Positions 51,281-61,306 of a stretch of 64,000 nt of DNA are shown piece by piece (position 1 is the first letter of the stretch; each line of letters begins with the position of its first letter). This DNA comes from Oscillospiraceae bacterium (lineage in GTDB: Bacteria; Bacillota; Clostridia; Oscillospirales; Ruminococcaceae), in assembly GCA_017472735.1 (NCBI GenBank), contig JAFUOD010000007.1, positions 367,565-431,564 of the forward strand, in the 5' to 3' direction. The translations under genes were made by a program, and so were the position numbers. The notes under the pieces were generated by a model. The model did not search any database. It was not told the DNA's origin and saw only the letters and a program-made list of their open reading frames with translations.

Positions 51281-53563
51281 TTATACACCCTCGACGACTA
51301 ATTTACCGTCCTTAGCTGTGACATTGATAGTACGAAGCTTGATCTCGCCGGAGTCGATGATGAGATTAGCGATTTTATCTTCAACCTCTTTACGGATAAC
51401 ACGGCGGATATCACGGGCACCGTATTTATCGTCATATGCAATAGCGGCAATAGCCTCCTCGGCGGCACGGTCAAAGGTAAACATGATAAGCTTGTCAGCC
51501 AAGGGTGCTTCCATCTCTTTAAACATAAGGTGAGCGATATCGGCATAGTTTTCCTTGGTAAGAGGGTTGAATACAACAATTTCATCAACACGGCTTATAA
51601 ATTCAGGTCTTAAGAAATCACGCAGGCCTTTCATTGCTCTGTCTTTAGAAATTTCATTTTGGCTTCTTTCAAAGCCCATGCCCGACTTATCTGTTGAGCC
51701 TGCGTTAGAGGTCATTATAATAACGGTATTCTCGAACGAAACGCTTCTGCCCTGGGCGTCGTTTACTCTGCCCTCGTCTAAAATCTGCAAAAGGATATTC
51801 ATAACATCGGGGTGGGCTTTTTCGATTTCGTCAAAGAGCACTACTGAATAAGGCTTGCGGCGCACCTTCTCGGTGAGCTGACCTGCTTCGTCATAACCGA
51901 CATAACCCGGAGGCGAGCCTATAAGACGGGAAACCGTGTGCTTTTCCATATATTCAGACATATCGATTCGGATAAGCGGCTCGGTAGCATCGAATAGTTC
52001 AGCAGCGAGAGTTTTTGCAAGCTCGGTTTTGCCCACACCTGTGGGGCCTACAAATATGAACGATGCAGGCCTGCGGCGTGAAGTGAGCTGAACACGGGAA
52101 CGTTTAACTGCTGAGCAGACAAGGTCGATAGCGTTGGGCTGACCGACGACCTTTTTGCTCAAAGCATCGTGTAAATTGCGAATTTTTGCGTATTCAGATT
52201 CAACAATTTTGTTTGCGGGAATACCTGTCCAAAGTTCGATAACCTTTGAAAGGTCAGCTTCGTTAACGCAAACTTTGTCAGCCTCGGCCTGAGCGGCGGT
52301 ATATTCAGCCTCGAGCTTAGTGATCTCTGCCTTGGTTTTAACTATATTTTCATAGTCAAGCTCCTCAGCCGATTCAAGTTCAGCCAAAGCACTGTTAGCT
52401 TCATCAAGCTGAGTTTTAAGCGAAGTTGCCTTTGCGATTTCGGGACTGCGAATTGATGCACAAGCACAGGATTCATCTAAAAGGTCGATTGCCTTATCGG
52501 GCAGGAAACGGTCGTTGATATATCTTTCAGACAACACTGCACACATTCTTACTGCGGCATCAGAAATTTTAACATGGTGGTAATTCTCATAATACTTTTT
52601 GATTCCGAGAAGAACTTCAACAGTATCATCAACCGTAGGCTCAGAAACGGTGATCGGCTGGAATCTGCGCTCGAGAGCCGAATCTTTTTCAATATACTTG
52701 CGGTATTCTTTAAAGGTTGTGGCGCCGATAACCTGAACCTCTCCTCGAGAAAGGGCGGGTTTAAGAATGTTTGCGGCGTTCATGGTGCCTTCGCTGTCAC
52801 CGGTACCGACAAGGTTATGAACCTCGTCGATAAAGAGGATAACATTGCCCTCGCGCTTTACTTCTTCGATCAAGCCTTTAATACGGCTTTCAAACTGTCC
52901 TCTGAACTGAGTGCCTGCAACAAGTGCTGTTAGATCCAAAAGATAGAGTTCTTTGCCCTTAAGATTAAAGGGCACATCGCCTGCAACGATTTTTTGGGCA
53001 ATCCCCTCAGCTATGGCAGTCTTACCTACGCCGGGTTCACCAATAAAGCAGGGGTTATTTTTTTGACGTCTGGATAAAATCTGGATAGCTCTGCCGATTT
53101 CACGGTCACGGCCGATAATATTATCGAGTTTGCCGTCACGCGCTCTTCCTGTTAAGTGGGTGCAATAAGTGGTTAAAAACTTAAGCTCGTTCTGTTCTTT
53201 GCCCTTTTTCTTATCTTTTTTAGATTTTGTATCTTTAGAGGAATCCTCCCCCTCGGAAGAAAGAGCATTTTCAGGGGTGTTATTACCTCCCCCCATTTTG
53301 CCTAAGAGGTTGGTTAAAAAGCTGGGCATTGCGCCTGTGCCGCCCATTTCAAACGAGTCGCCGTCAAGCTCGCCTGTCATGCTTTCGGTCAAAGCTTCAA
53401 GGTCTTCCTCGCTTATGCCCATTTGCTTCATATAATCGTCAACCTGAGTTATACCAAGCTCACGGGCACATACAAAGCAAAGGCCTTCGTTTTTCTTTTC
53501 GTTGCCGTTAAGGGTTGTGATAAACACGGCAGCGGGTCGTTTTTTGCATCTTGAACAAATCAT
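51281..53563 (-). CDS. ClpE-like AAA+ unfoldase of the Clp protease
   Basis: Unfolds proteins for ClpP. The 760-aa protein has an N-terminal zinc finger (CSRCKK...CFVCARE) and then a low-complexity linker. The two AAA+ modules follow: Walker [14 protein letters not shown] and Walker B LFIDEVHN in D1, [12 protein letters not shown] and [12 protein letters not shown] in D2. A coiled-coil region lies between them. There is no Clp_N repeat domain, which favours ClpE over ClpC, though the product is longer than typical ClpE. It is downstream of cvpA and ends at element I. Confidence 0.9.
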   Translation of the reverse strand: MICSRCKKRPAAVFITTLNGNEKKNEGLCFVCARELGITQVDDYMKQMGISEEDLEALTESMTGELDGDSFEMGGTGAMPSFLTNLLGKMGGGNNTPENALSSEGEDSSKDTKSKKDKKKGKEQNELKFLTTYCTHLTGRARDGKLDNIIGRDREIGRAIQILSRRQKNNPCFIGEPGVGKTAIAEGIAQKIVAGDVPFNLKGKELYLLDLTALVAGTQFRGQFESRIKGLIEEVKREGNVILFIDEVHNLVGTGDSEGTMNAANILKPALSRGEVQVIGATTFKEYRKYIEKDSALERRFQPITVSEPTVDDTVEVLLGIKKYYENYHHVKISDAAVRMCAVLSERYINDRFLPDKAIDLLDESCACASIRSPEIAKATSLKTQLDEANSALAELESAEELDYENIVKTKAEITKLEAEYTAAQAEADKVCVNEADLSKVIELWTGIPANKIVESEYAKIRNLHDALSKKVVGQPNAIDLVCSAVKRSRVQLTSRRRPASFIFVGPTGVGKTELAKTLAAELFDATEPLIRIDMSEYMEKHTVSRLIGSPPGYVGYDEAGQLTEKVRRKPYSVVLFDEIEKAHPDVMNILLQILDEGRVNDAQGRSVSFENTVIIMTSNAGSTDKSGMGFERSQNEISKDRAMKGLRDFLRPEFISRVDEIVVFNPLTKENYADIAHLMFKEMEAPLADKLIMFTFDRAAEEAIAAIAYDDKYGARDIRRVIRKEVEDKIANLIIDSGEIKLRTINVTAKDGKLVVEGV

Positions 53564-53587
53564 AATAAACCTCGAATAAAATTAAAA

Positions 53588-54487
53588 CTAAATAAGTGTG
53601 CTGATGTCGAAATAATAGAAATACCTAAAAATGTAAGTCTGTGAAATTGTCTGATCGTTTATAAACATAAGCGAGCCTTCGGTTAAATAGACCGCAAGCT
53701 TTACTGCGAGCGAAAGCGCATATATGAATATTATACCCTCGACAGCCCCCAAGATTGCACCCAAAAGTGAATTAACAGGGCCGATGAGAGGTATTTTATT
53801 GACAAGCTTAAAGGAATCGGAAACAGGACCTATGATAAGACGGAAAACAATCATAAGAACAAGCCATACCAAAATTTTTAATATGCCCTTAATTATCGGT
53901 GCTACAATGTTTTCTTCGGTAGCACGGGCGGTTTCATCAGCATTGCCGCCGATGAAGGCGCTTAAAACATTGTCTACTCCGTTAGTCGTACCCTCGATAG
54001 AGACGAGCATTTCGTTTATAAGGTCTTTTGAAACAACATCCCCCAGGAGCGAATTCAGCATTTTTTCAATCATCGACTGCTCAACCTCGGACTTGATTTC
54101 TTCTTCATCCGAAACTGCGCCGCTGTTTTTCATTTCCTGAGCAATATTATTAAAGAAATCGCCTGCTGATGATAAAACACTGTCAAGCTCGGTATCGGTC
54201 ATTTCGACACCGTAATCACCTTCAGTGATTGCTTCAAAAGCGATGTCGGCAGGGCTGGTTTCTTGTGAGCTTTTTGTTAAAGCTTGGGTAACGTGTTCTT
54301 TTATAAAGTTGTCATAAACGATCGGAGAGGCAATTTCGGCACCTAACCAGCTTACAACAATAGACAAAACGACAAGCACCAAAAAAACAACACTGCGTAA
54401 AAATCCACGGCGGCCGCCGATGTATAGAAAAATTAGAAAGATGCCGATGATCAAAGCATCGTAAAACCAGTAAAGTTGAGCTGCCAT
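53588..54487 (-). CDS. CvpA-family membrane protein
   Basis: The 299-aa protein has a short N-terminal helix with the FLYIGGRRGFLRSV motif and a second helix (VVFLVLVVLSIVVSWLGA). A long polar region rich in Glu/Asp/Asn (residues about 60-195) and two C-terminal helices (VWLVLMIVFRLIIG, LGAILGAVEGIIFIYA) follow. This is the CvpA topology with an enlarged extracellular loop. Family members affect colicin V export, purine regulation or envelope traits; the role here is open. Confidence 0.82.
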   Translation of the reverse strand: MAAQLYWFYDALIIGIFLIFLYIGGRRGFLRSVVFLVLVVLSIVVSWLGAEIASPIVYDNFIKEHVTQALTKSSQETSPADIAFEAITEGDYGVEMTDTELDSVLSSAGDFFNNIAQEMKNSGAVSDEEEIKSEVEQSMIEKMLNSLLGDVVSKDLINEMLVSIEGTTNGVDNVLSAFIGGNADETARATEENIVAPIIKGILKILVWLVLMIVFRLIIGPVSDSFKLVNKIPLIGPVNSLLGAILGAVEGIIFIYALSLAVKLAVYLTEGSLMFINDQTISQTYIFRYFYYFDISTLI

Positions 54488-54515
54488 TGTAACCTCCTTA
54501 ATCTAAATTTATAAA

Positions 54516-55697
54516 TCAATGTACAAAATCAATGCGCTGAATGTGACGATAGCCCAAAAGGTAAACGCTGTCGTTTAAAACTGCAAACGAACGGTACTTT
54601 TCGTCAAGGTCGGCAGTGGCAAGTGGTTCACCTTTACTGTTAACAGCAAAGAGCTTTGTATCGGTGTTGTAATAAACAGTGTTGCCATCAACATGAAGGT
54701 GGCGCACATTATCCTCTGAAGTGAGGTTAGTGACATCCTGCGAATCAACAGAAATAATGGAGATGTTTGTGTTGTTAACACCGACATTTTCGAAGATAAG
54801 GGCGCAGGAACTGTTGCTGAAGCTGTAAGAAACGAGATCGAAATCGAAGTCATACTTAAATTCGACATCGCCCTCAAGCGAGAAGCGGTAAAGCGCGTCA
54901 TCTGCCAAAAGCCAGAAGCTGTTGTTATCGCAATATCCAAGTGCAAAGGTAAGTGACTTTACAGGTGAAGTTTTGAATTTGATATCAGTCGATGAAAAAT
55001 CGAGCATTGTAACCGACGATCTATAGTCACCCTCGAAAGCGTAGGAGCTTGAAACAAGGCAGCCTTTGCCCGATTTATCAATCGCTACGGCTGTGATCAT
55101 GTTGCCGTCAGCCCAATGGAAGATCTCGGAGCCGTTGCGGTCATAAACAGTAAGATATGATGTGTATTTATCGGTTGAGGTTACTATTGCAACCGATCCG
55201 TCCTCGCCGACAGCGCCAAGAAGTATCTGGTCGGTAAGCTTTTTGGAGAACACCTGCTTTTTGGACGAGCAAACCATGAAATTGTAGCCGCCAAGGTCGT
55301 AAATGAGTGTTCTTTTTTGGGCTGAGGTGATGATTGGATTTGAATAGCTTGCCTGCACCGAGAAGGATATATCACCCGAGTGGTCGTAAACGTAAAATTC
55401 GGTATCGGCAAACAAGGTCCAGCCGTTTTGTATTGTTCCAATGGCTGTATTCGTTTTTTTGCTTATATCGATGGGATAGTTACCTGAGGCGATAGAAGCC
55501 TCACCAAAAGGAGTGTTAGACTGGGCACGTTCTAAAATGCCGTCAAGATAACCTATCCATTTATCTTGAGTGACGTATATAATTCCTGCAACTAAAATAA
55601 CCGAAAAGATAAAAAGAAGGTTTTTAATTGTTCGTTTGGTTTTTCTTTTGCGTCTTAGCTTTCGCATATCGGTTTCGAATGAGTTGACGCTTGACAC
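54516..55697 (-). CDS. DUF5711 family membrane-anchored beta-propeller protein
   Basis: The 393-aa protein has a basic cytoplasmic N-terminus (KLRRKRKTKR) and one helix (LLFIFSVILVAGIIYV, residues about 28-43). The extracellular domain contains repeated blade-like strands (FYVYDHSGDISF, YLTVYDRNGSEIF, LYRFSLEGDVEF, LFAVNSKGEPL). This corresponds to the uncharacterised clostridial DUF5711 family. It sits between truA and cvpA in one unit. Confidence 0.8.
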   Translation of the reverse strand: MSSVNSFETDMRKLRRKRKTKRTIKNLLFIFSVILVAGIIYVTQDKWIGYLDGILERAQSNTPFGEASIASGNYPIDISKKTNTAIGTIQNGWTLFADTEFYVYDHSGDISFSVQASYSNPIITSAQKRTLIYDLGGYNFMVCSSKKQVFSKKLTDQILLGAVGEDGSVAIVTSTDKYTSYLTVYDRNGSEIFHWADGNMITAVAIDKSGKGCLVSSSYAFEGDYRSSVTMLDFSSTDIKFKTSPVKSLTFALGYCDNNSFWLLADDALYRFSLEGDVEFKYDFDFDLVSYSFSNSSCALIFENVGVNNTNISIISVDSQDVTNLTSEDNVRHLHVDGNTVYYNTDTKLFAVNSKGEPLATADLDEKYRSFAVLNDSVYLLGYRHIQRIDFVH

Positions 55698-55734
55698 GCT
55701 TTATTCCTCCTTTTTTCAAAAAGATAATAATGAA

Positions 55735-56469
55735 TCAATAGAATACCCGGTTTAAATATAAGCCCTGAGGGGGCACGGTTTTGCCTGCTTTTGTGCGGTC
55801 TAAAGACGAGATTATATGAGGGATAGAATTGCTTGGAAGCTTATCATCGTTAATGAACAAAAGCGTACCCACCATGATTCGCACCATGTTGTATAAAAAT
55901 CCATCGCCCGAGACGGTGAACTTTACTAAGTTCCCTTCTCGTGTAACTGAAAAATCAAAAACAGTGCGGACGGTTATCTCTTTATCACAGGCAGTTGCGC
56001 AAAACGATTTGAAATCGTGAGTGCCGATGAAATCTTTGCAGGTTTTGTTTAGCTTGTCGGCATCTATAGGGAACCAACTGCGGTAGGCAGTATCGGCATA
56101 AAACGGCGACTTAATTTCGCTGTTGTGGATGATATAAACATATTCTTTTCCCTTGCAGTCGAATCTTGCGTGGAAATCAGGCGGTACGACCTCGCATTCA
56201 AGAATTGAAATATCGGGCGGCAAAACGCCGTTTAAGCCAAAGATCACCCCTCGCGGAGAAATATCGGTTTCGAGGGCGACATTAAAGACAAAGCGGTTTG
56301 CATGAACACCGGCATCGGTTCGAGAGCAGCCGTTTATTGTTACCTTCTCGCCAAGGAGCTTGAAAATCGCATCCTCGACAGCTCCCTGCACGGTTGTCAA
56401 ATCGGGTTGACGCTGAAAGCCGTGATAATTTGTGCCCTTAAAGGACATTGTTACTTTAAAGTTTGTCAT
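55735..56469 (-). CDS. truA: tRNA pseudouridine(38-40) synthase
   Basis: Converts uridines 38-40 of the anticodon stem to pseudouridine. The 244-aa protein has FKGTNYHGFQRQP at the N-terminus and the catalytic Asp in GCSRTDAGVHANRF. The HDFKSFCA and GDGFLYNMVRIMVGTLL blocks follow. ATG 56467-56469 overlaps the ecfT stop by four bases; the longer reading to 56538 lies inside ecfT and is rejected. Confidence 0.96.
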   Translation of the reverse strand: MTNFKVTMSFKGTNYHGFQRQPDLTTVQGAVEDAIFKLLGEKVTINGCSRTDAGVHANRFVFNVALETDISPRGVIFGLNGVLPPDISILECEVVPPDFHARFDCKGKEYVYIIHNSEIKSPFYADTAYRSWFPIDADKLNKTCKDFIGTHDFKSFCATACDKEITVRTVFDFSVTREGNLVKFTVSGDGFLYNMVRIMVGTLLFINDDKLPSNSIPHIISSLDRTKAGKTVPPQGLYLNRVFY

Positions 56470-57281
56470 ATCGGCAACAGTCCGTTCAATACAAAAATTC
56501 CCGCCATGAAGATAACAGTTACTGCAACTGCCACCCAATCAATAACACCTGCTTTAAGCTGACGCATACGTGTTCTTCCGTCTCCGCCGTGATAACAGCG
56601 ACATTCCATGGCAAGAGCTAAATCCTCGGCTCTGCGGAAAGCGGAGACAAACAAAGGAATTAATATTGGTATTAATGCCTTTGCTCGCTGTAAAACAGAA
56701 CCTGTTTCAAGGTCGGCGCCTCGTGCTTTTTGAGCAGACATTATCTTGTCGGTCTCCTCAACAAGAGTGGGAATGAAGCGAAGTGCGATCGTCATCATCA
56801 TTGCTATTTCGTGCGCAGGAAATTTTATGGCCTTTAAAGGAGATAAAATGCGCTCGATAGCGTCGGTTAAAGTGATTGGCGAGGTGGTGTAGGTGAGCAA
56901 AGATGTTCCACAGATGAGGAAGATGATTCTTACAGCCATGAACACCATTGTGCGAAGTCCCTCAGACGTGATCTGAAGCTTCCACCACGAGAACAAAACT
57001 GTTCCGCCTTCGACAAAGAATAAGTTAAGTATACCCGTAAAAATAATGATGGGGATTATGGGCTTTATGCTTTTAAGCATCATTTTGATCGGTATTTTTG
57101 AAATTAAAAAAGCAATGATGAGATATATCATGCCCAGACCCAAGCCCAAAAAGCCGGATGCTGAAAACAGCATGACAATATATAAAACGGTCAGCAATAT
57201 TTTAATTCTGGGGTCGAGCCTGTGAACAAGCGACTTACCCGGGAAATATTGACCGATGGTTATATCCTTTATCAAAACCAA
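56466..57281 (-). CDS. ecfT: ECF transporter transmembrane subunit EcfT
   Basis: Membrane coupling subunit shared by vitamin S components. The 271-aa protein has five helices. It carries the coupling-helix motifs of EcfT, including SAQKARGADLETG (Ala-Arg-Gly) and MECRCYHGGDGRTRM near the C-terminus. It follows ecfA2 without a gap. Confidence 0.95.
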   Translation of the reverse strand: MVLIKDITIGQYFPGKSLVHRLDPRIKILLTVLYIVMLFSASGFLGLGLGMIYLIIAFLISKIPIKMMLKSIKPIIPIIIFTGILNLFFVEGGTVLFSWWKLQITSEGLRTMVFMAVRIIFLICGTSLLTYTTSPITLTDAIERILSPLKAIKFPAHEIAMMMTIALRFIPTLVEETDKIMSAQKARGADLETGSVLQRAKALIPILIPLFVSAFRRAEDLALAMECRCYHGGDGRTRMRQLKAGVIDWVAVAVTVIFMAGIFVLNGLLPI

Positions 57282-58142
57282 TTATCCTTTCTTTTGCTCT
57301 AAAAGCCTTAAAACAAGCTTTTTAGCATAATCGACTGAATAAACCTCGTCAGGAAAATCAATTCCCATTTCTTTTAATCTGACAAACACTCTTGTTATCT
57401 GAGGGACGGTAAGCCCCATGTCGGTAAGCTCTTTTGCTTTGGCAAAGACATGCTCGGGTGTGTCGTACATGATAACGTTAGATTCACCCATGACGAGAAT
57501 TTTTGAAACTGTTTTTGCAACGTCCTCCATCGAGTGAGAAACAAGCATTACAGTGTTGCCTTTTTCTTGGTGATATTCTTTAATAAGCCCTAAAATTCTG
57601 TCACGTCCGTGAGGGTCGAGACCTGCGGTGGGCTCGTCCAGAATTAGGACCTTAGGCTCCATTGCCATAACGCCGGCTATTGCCACACGGCGCTTTTGTC
57701 CGCCCGAAAGCTCGAACGGGGATTTTTTTAAAACATCCGGCTTTAAGCCGACAAGACGTGCAGTCTCTTTTACACGGCGGTCAACCTCGTCATCGTCAAG
57801 TCCCATGTTTTTGGGGCCGAAGGAGATGTCTTTATAAACGGTTTCCTCAAAAAGCTGATATTCGGGGTACTGGAAAACAAGACCAACCTTAAAACGGATA
57901 TCACGAAGACGGTGCTTATCGGCAAAAAGCTCTTCACCATCGACAAAAACTTTGCCCGATGTAGGCTTTAAAAGACCGTTGAAATGCTGAATAAGCGTTG
58001 ATTTGCCCGAGCCTGTGTGGCCGATGATGCCGACCATTTCGCCCTCGGCAATATCAAGATTTATGTTATCAAGAGCTACCTTGCGAAAAGGTGTTCCCTC
58101 GCCATAGATATGTGTTAAATTTTCAGTTTTTAAAATACCCAA
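57282..58142 (-). CDS. ecfA2: ECF transporter ATPase EcfA2
   Basis: ATPase that powers vitamin uptake with EcfA1 and EcfT. The 286-aa ABC protein has Walker A GHTGSGKST, the Q-loop FQYPEYQLFEETVYKDI, signature LSGGQKRRVAIAG, Walker B VLILDEPTAGLDP and the SHSMED His loop. The Q-loop sequence identifies the A2 type. Third subunit gene from the start of the module. Confidence 0.96.
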   Translation of the reverse strand: MGILKTENLTHIYGEGTPFRKVALDNINLDIAEGEMVGIIGHTGSGKSTLIQHFNGLLKPTSGKVFVDGEELFADKHRLRDIRFKVGLVFQYPEYQLFEETVYKDISFGPKNMGLDDDEVDRRVKETARLVGLKPDVLKKSPFELSGGQKRRVAIAGVMAMEPKVLILDEPTAGLDPHGRDRILGLIKEYHQEKGNTVMLVSHSMEDVAKTVSKILVMGESNVIMYDTPEHVFAKAKELTDMGLTVPQITRVFVRLKEMGIDFPDEVYSVDYAKKLVLRLLEQKKG

Positions 58143-58149
58143 TTGATCA

Positions 58150-59004
58150 TCAGCCTTTCTTTAAAAGCTCGTAGAGTGCTAAAACACATTCATCTTCAGA
58201 GATTATGTCGTTTTTAAGAGGTATGCCCGAGGCGATCAAGCTGTGGGTAAGCTCGGTAACCTGAGGTACATCGAGACCGACGGATTTTAAAAGCTCGAGC
58301 TGTGAAAAAACTTTTTTAGGCTCGTTATCTAAAATTATCTTGCCGTTGTCAATAACAACAACTCTTCCTGCCTGTGCAGCTTCTTCCATATAATGAGTTA
58401 TTAAAACTATTGTAACGCCCATGGAATCGAGCTTTTTAATAGTCTTCATAATTTCACGTCTGCCAACAGGGTCGAGCATTGCGGTAGGCTCATCCATTAC
58501 AATGCATTCGGGATTCATGGCAAGAACGCCTGCAATGGCGATTCTTTGCTTCTGTCCTCCTGAAAGCTTATGAGGAGCGTGCTCGCGGTATTTATACATA
58601 CCGACGGTGTTTAATGCTTCATCGACCGACTGACGGATTTTTTCGGGCTCGACACCGATGTTTTCGAGTGCAAAGGCTACATCCTCCTCGACAATGGTGG
58701 CAACTATCTGATTATCGGGATTTTGGAAAACAATGCCGACAGTTTTTCTTATATCGAAAAGATTGTTTTCGTCAAGCGTATCCATGCCGTTGATTAACAC
58801 CTTGCCCGATTCGGGCAGATTAATGGCATTGAACATTTTGGCCAGAGTTGACTTGCCCGAGCCGTTATGACCCAAAATTGCAACAAACTCTCCCCTTTTG
58901 ATCTCTAAAGACAGCCCCTGCAAAACCGTGTTTTTAATCGGTGGCTCTTCAAAATCGTTAATATAAGAAAAGCTGACGTTTTGTACTTCAATAAAATTAC
59001 TCAT
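58150..59004 (-). CDS. ecfA1: ECF transporter ATPase EcfA1
   Basis: ATPase partner of EcfA2. The 284-aa protein has Walker A GHNGSGKSTLAK, the Q-loop FQNPDNQIVATIVEEDVAF typical of A1, signature LSGGQKQRIAIAG and Walker B CIVMDEPTAMLDP. ATG 59002-59004 is chosen because AGGATG lies ten bases upstream; an ATG four codons earlier sits in that site. It heads ecfA1-ecfA2-ecfT-truA. The module could serve FolT (33014-33802) and the S component at 45605-46270. Confidence 0.96.
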   Translation of the reverse strand: MSNFIEVQNVSFSYINDFEEPPIKNTVLQGLSLEIKRGEFVAILGHNGSGKSTLAKMFNAINLPESGKVLINGMDTLDENNLFDIRKTVGIVFQNPDNQIVATIVEEDVAFALENIGVEPEKIRQSVDEALNTVGMYKYREHAPHKLSGGQKQRIAIAGVLAMNPECIVMDEPTAMLDPVGRREIMKTIKKLDSMGVTIVLITHYMEEAAQAGRVVVIDNGKIILDNEPKKVFSQLELLKSVGLDVPQVTELTHSLIASGIPLKNDIISEDECVLALYELLKKG

Positions 59005-59035
59005 GATATAAAGCATCCTATTAATTTAATAGATA

Positions 59036-59899
59036 TTATTTCTCCCAAATGGCGGTGCTGCCGGCAGGCAAAGGCATATTCGATTCCTCAACAGGAAGGC
59101 CTATTTCATCGGCAGTTACCCTGCCGCCGAACTGCTTGGTTAAAACGTTATCGAGCATATATGCCATGACAGAGGGAGAAAGGCCTGTGGTATAGCTGTT
59201 TAAAACAAAGAATAAAGGGTTTTCACTTAAAACGCCCTTGCAAAGCTTAATTAAGTCGTAAATGCAGTCTTCAAGCTTCCATACCTCGCCCGAGGGTCCT
59301 CTTCCGTAACTGGGTGGATCCATTATAATAGCATCGTAACGTTTGCCTCGACGGATCTCTCGTTCGACAAATTTTTCGCAGTCATCAACTATCCAACGGA
59401 TAGGTTTTTCGGACAAATCAGAAGCGGCGGCGTTATCTCGTGCCCACTGAACCATGCCCTTTGAAGCATCGACATGGCAAACGCTTGCACCTGCGTTGGC
59501 GCACGCAAGTGTTGCTCCTCCTGTATAAGCAAAGAGGTTTAAAACGTTAATGGGACGACCTGCGTTTTTAATAAGGTCGGCCATATAGTCCCAGTTAACT
59601 GCCTGTTCGGGGAAAAGGCCTGTGTGCTTAAAGCCTGTTGGGCGAATGATAAAGTTTAAATCGCCATAAGAGATCTGCCAGCTTTCGGGCAATTTGCGGC
59701 GGTATTCCCACTCGCCGCCGCCTTTGCTTGAACGGTGATATATGGCATCGGCATTTCGCCAAAGAGGGTTGCGGCGGTCGGTTTTCCAGATTATCTGGGG
59801 GTCGGGGCGGACAAGAGTTTTGCCCTTCCACGATTCTAACTTTTCGCCGTCAGAGGTATCAATAATGCGGTAATCCGCCCATTTATCGGCTATTCTCAC
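59036..59899 (-). CDS. Class I SAM-dependent methyltransferase (RlmI/RlmK-like)
   Basis: Probable RNA methyltransferase. The 287-aa protein has the SAM site LNLFAYTGGATLACANAGA, the acidic VCHVDASKGMVQWARDN block and the catalytic-type motif IIMDPPSYGRGP, as in the COG1092 rRNA cytosine methyltransferases. It lacks the PUA domain of full-length RlmI. It starts with GTG 59897-59899 behind AGGAGAA. Target base is unknown. It lies between glmM and ecfA1. Confidence 0.85.
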   Translation of the reverse strand: MRIADKWADYRIIDTSDGEKLESWKGKTLVRPDPQIIWKTDRRNPLWRNADAIYHRSSKGGGEWEYRRKLPESWQISYGDLNFIIRPTGFKHTGLFPEQAVNWDYMADLIKNAGRPINVLNLFAYTGGATLACANAGASVCHVDASKGMVQWARDNAAASDLSEKPIRWIVDDCEKFVEREIRRGKRYDAIIMDPPSYGRGPSGEVWKLEDCIYDLIKLCKGVLSENPLFFVLNSYTTGLSPSVMAYMLDNVLTKQFGGRVTADEIGLPVEESNMPLPAGSTAIWEK

Positions 59900-59917
59900 A
59901 ATTTATTCTCCTGTAAT

Positions 59918-61279
59918 TTATTGTTCTTCGCCCAAGTGGTCTTTAACTACCTTGGCAATTGCGTGGGCATACTGATATGTAATCTCTTTGTTCTTAGCCT
60001 CGACCATAACGCGAACTAAAGGCTCGGTGCCAGATTCACGGACGAATACTCTGCCGTCGGACCCGAGTTTTTCCTGACAAAAAGCGATAATCTCGTTGAT
60101 TTCTTCAACCTTGTTCCACATTCCTTTGCATTCGGGGCGAAGCTTTACATTGATTAAAAGCTGAGGGTAAGGAGTGAACACATTTGCAAGCTCGGACATT
60201 TTTTTACCCGAACGAGCTAAAATCTCTAAAATCTTGGCGCCTGAAAGCTCGCCGTCGCCCGTTGTGCCGCAATCGGACAAAATGATGTGACCCGACTGCT
60301 CGCCGCCGAGGTTGTAACCTCCGATAAGCATACGCTCGAGCACATATCTGTCTCCGATCTTTGAGGATGTGGAAACGACTATGCCGTTTTCTTTTGCCCA
60401 GCGGAAGAAACCGAGATTGGTCATTTGTGTAACAACGCAGGTATTTGCATTAAGCTGTTCACGCTCTTTCATATCAAGAGCCAGGAGTGCTATCATCTTG
60501 TCGCCGTCAACTACCTCGCCTTTTTCGTTGATAATAAGACATCTGTCGGCATCACCGTCAAAAGCAACACCTGCGACACATCTGTTTTCAACAACGGTTT
60601 TAGCAAGCATTTCGAGGTTTGTTGAGCCGCAGTTTTCATTTATGTTCATACCGTTGGGTGTGTTGTTGATGAAAATTGCATTTGCGCCGATTCCTTTAAA
60701 GAATTTCTCGGCACAGGAATAAGCGGCACCGTTGGCACAGTCGATTGCAACTTTCATTCTGCCTAAATCGGTATTGATTTGTTTGATAAGGTGGCGTACA
60801 TAGTCCCATTCGGCATTCTTTTCGTAATAAACTCTGCCTATATTCTCATTTCCCGAGCCTGTAAGCTTTTCGGGGGTATCTAAAACAAGTGCTTCAATTT
60901 CTGCCTCGACATCGTCGGGTAGCTTGTAACCTGTTGAGGAAAAAAGCTTGATGCCGTTAAATTCGTAAGAGTTGTGAGAAGCAGAGATTACAACGCCTGC
61001 ATCGGCGCCGTATTTTGTGGTTAAATAAGCAACCGCAGGGGTGGGTATAACACCTAAAACATGAACATCGGCACCGACAGAGCAGATGCCTGCGATAAGC
61101 GCAGCCTCTAACACATCGCCCGAAATGCGGGTATCTTTGCCGATTAAAATTTTAGCCTTGTGATGAGATTTTGCAGAAAGAGTGAGTGCTGCAGCCTTGC
61201 CGATGAGCATGGCGGTCTCGGTGGTAAGCTCGGTTATTGCGACGCCTCTTGCGCCGTCAGTTCCAAACAATCTTCCCAT
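59918..61279 (-). CDS. glmM: Phosphoglucosamine mutase
   Basis: Converts glucosamine-6-phosphate to glucosamine-1-phosphate for peptidoglycan precursors. The 453-aa protein begins GRLFGTDGARGVA. The phosphoserine loop is VVISASHNSYEFNGIK, the metal site is FDGDADRCL, the sugar-binding loop is GGEQSGHI and the phosphate site is RESGTEPLVRVMVE. Length is typical. Confidence 0.97.
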   Translation of the reverse strand: MGRLFGTDGARGVAITELTTETAMLIGKAAALTLSAKSHHKAKILIGKDTRISGDVLEAALIAGICSVGADVHVLGVIPTPAVAYLTTKYGADAGVVISASHNSYEFNGIKLFSSTGYKLPDDVEAEIEALVLDTPEKLTGSGNENIGRVYYEKNAEWDYVRHLIKQINTDLGRMKVAIDCANGAAYSCAEKFFKGIGANAIFINNTPNGMNINENCGSTNLEMLAKTVVENRCVAGVAFDGDADRCLIINEKGEVVDGDKMIALLALDMKEREQLNANTCVVTQMTNLGFFRWAKENGIVVSTSSKIGDRYVLERMLIGGYNLGGEQSGHIILSDCGTTGDGELSGAKILEILARSGKKMSELANVFTPYPQLLINVKLRPECKGMWNKVEEINEIIAFCQEKLGSDGRVFVRESGTEPLVRVMVEAKNKEITYQYAHAIAKVVKDHLGEEQ

Positions 61280-61306
61280 TAAACATAGTTCCCTTCTTGT
61301 GATGTA

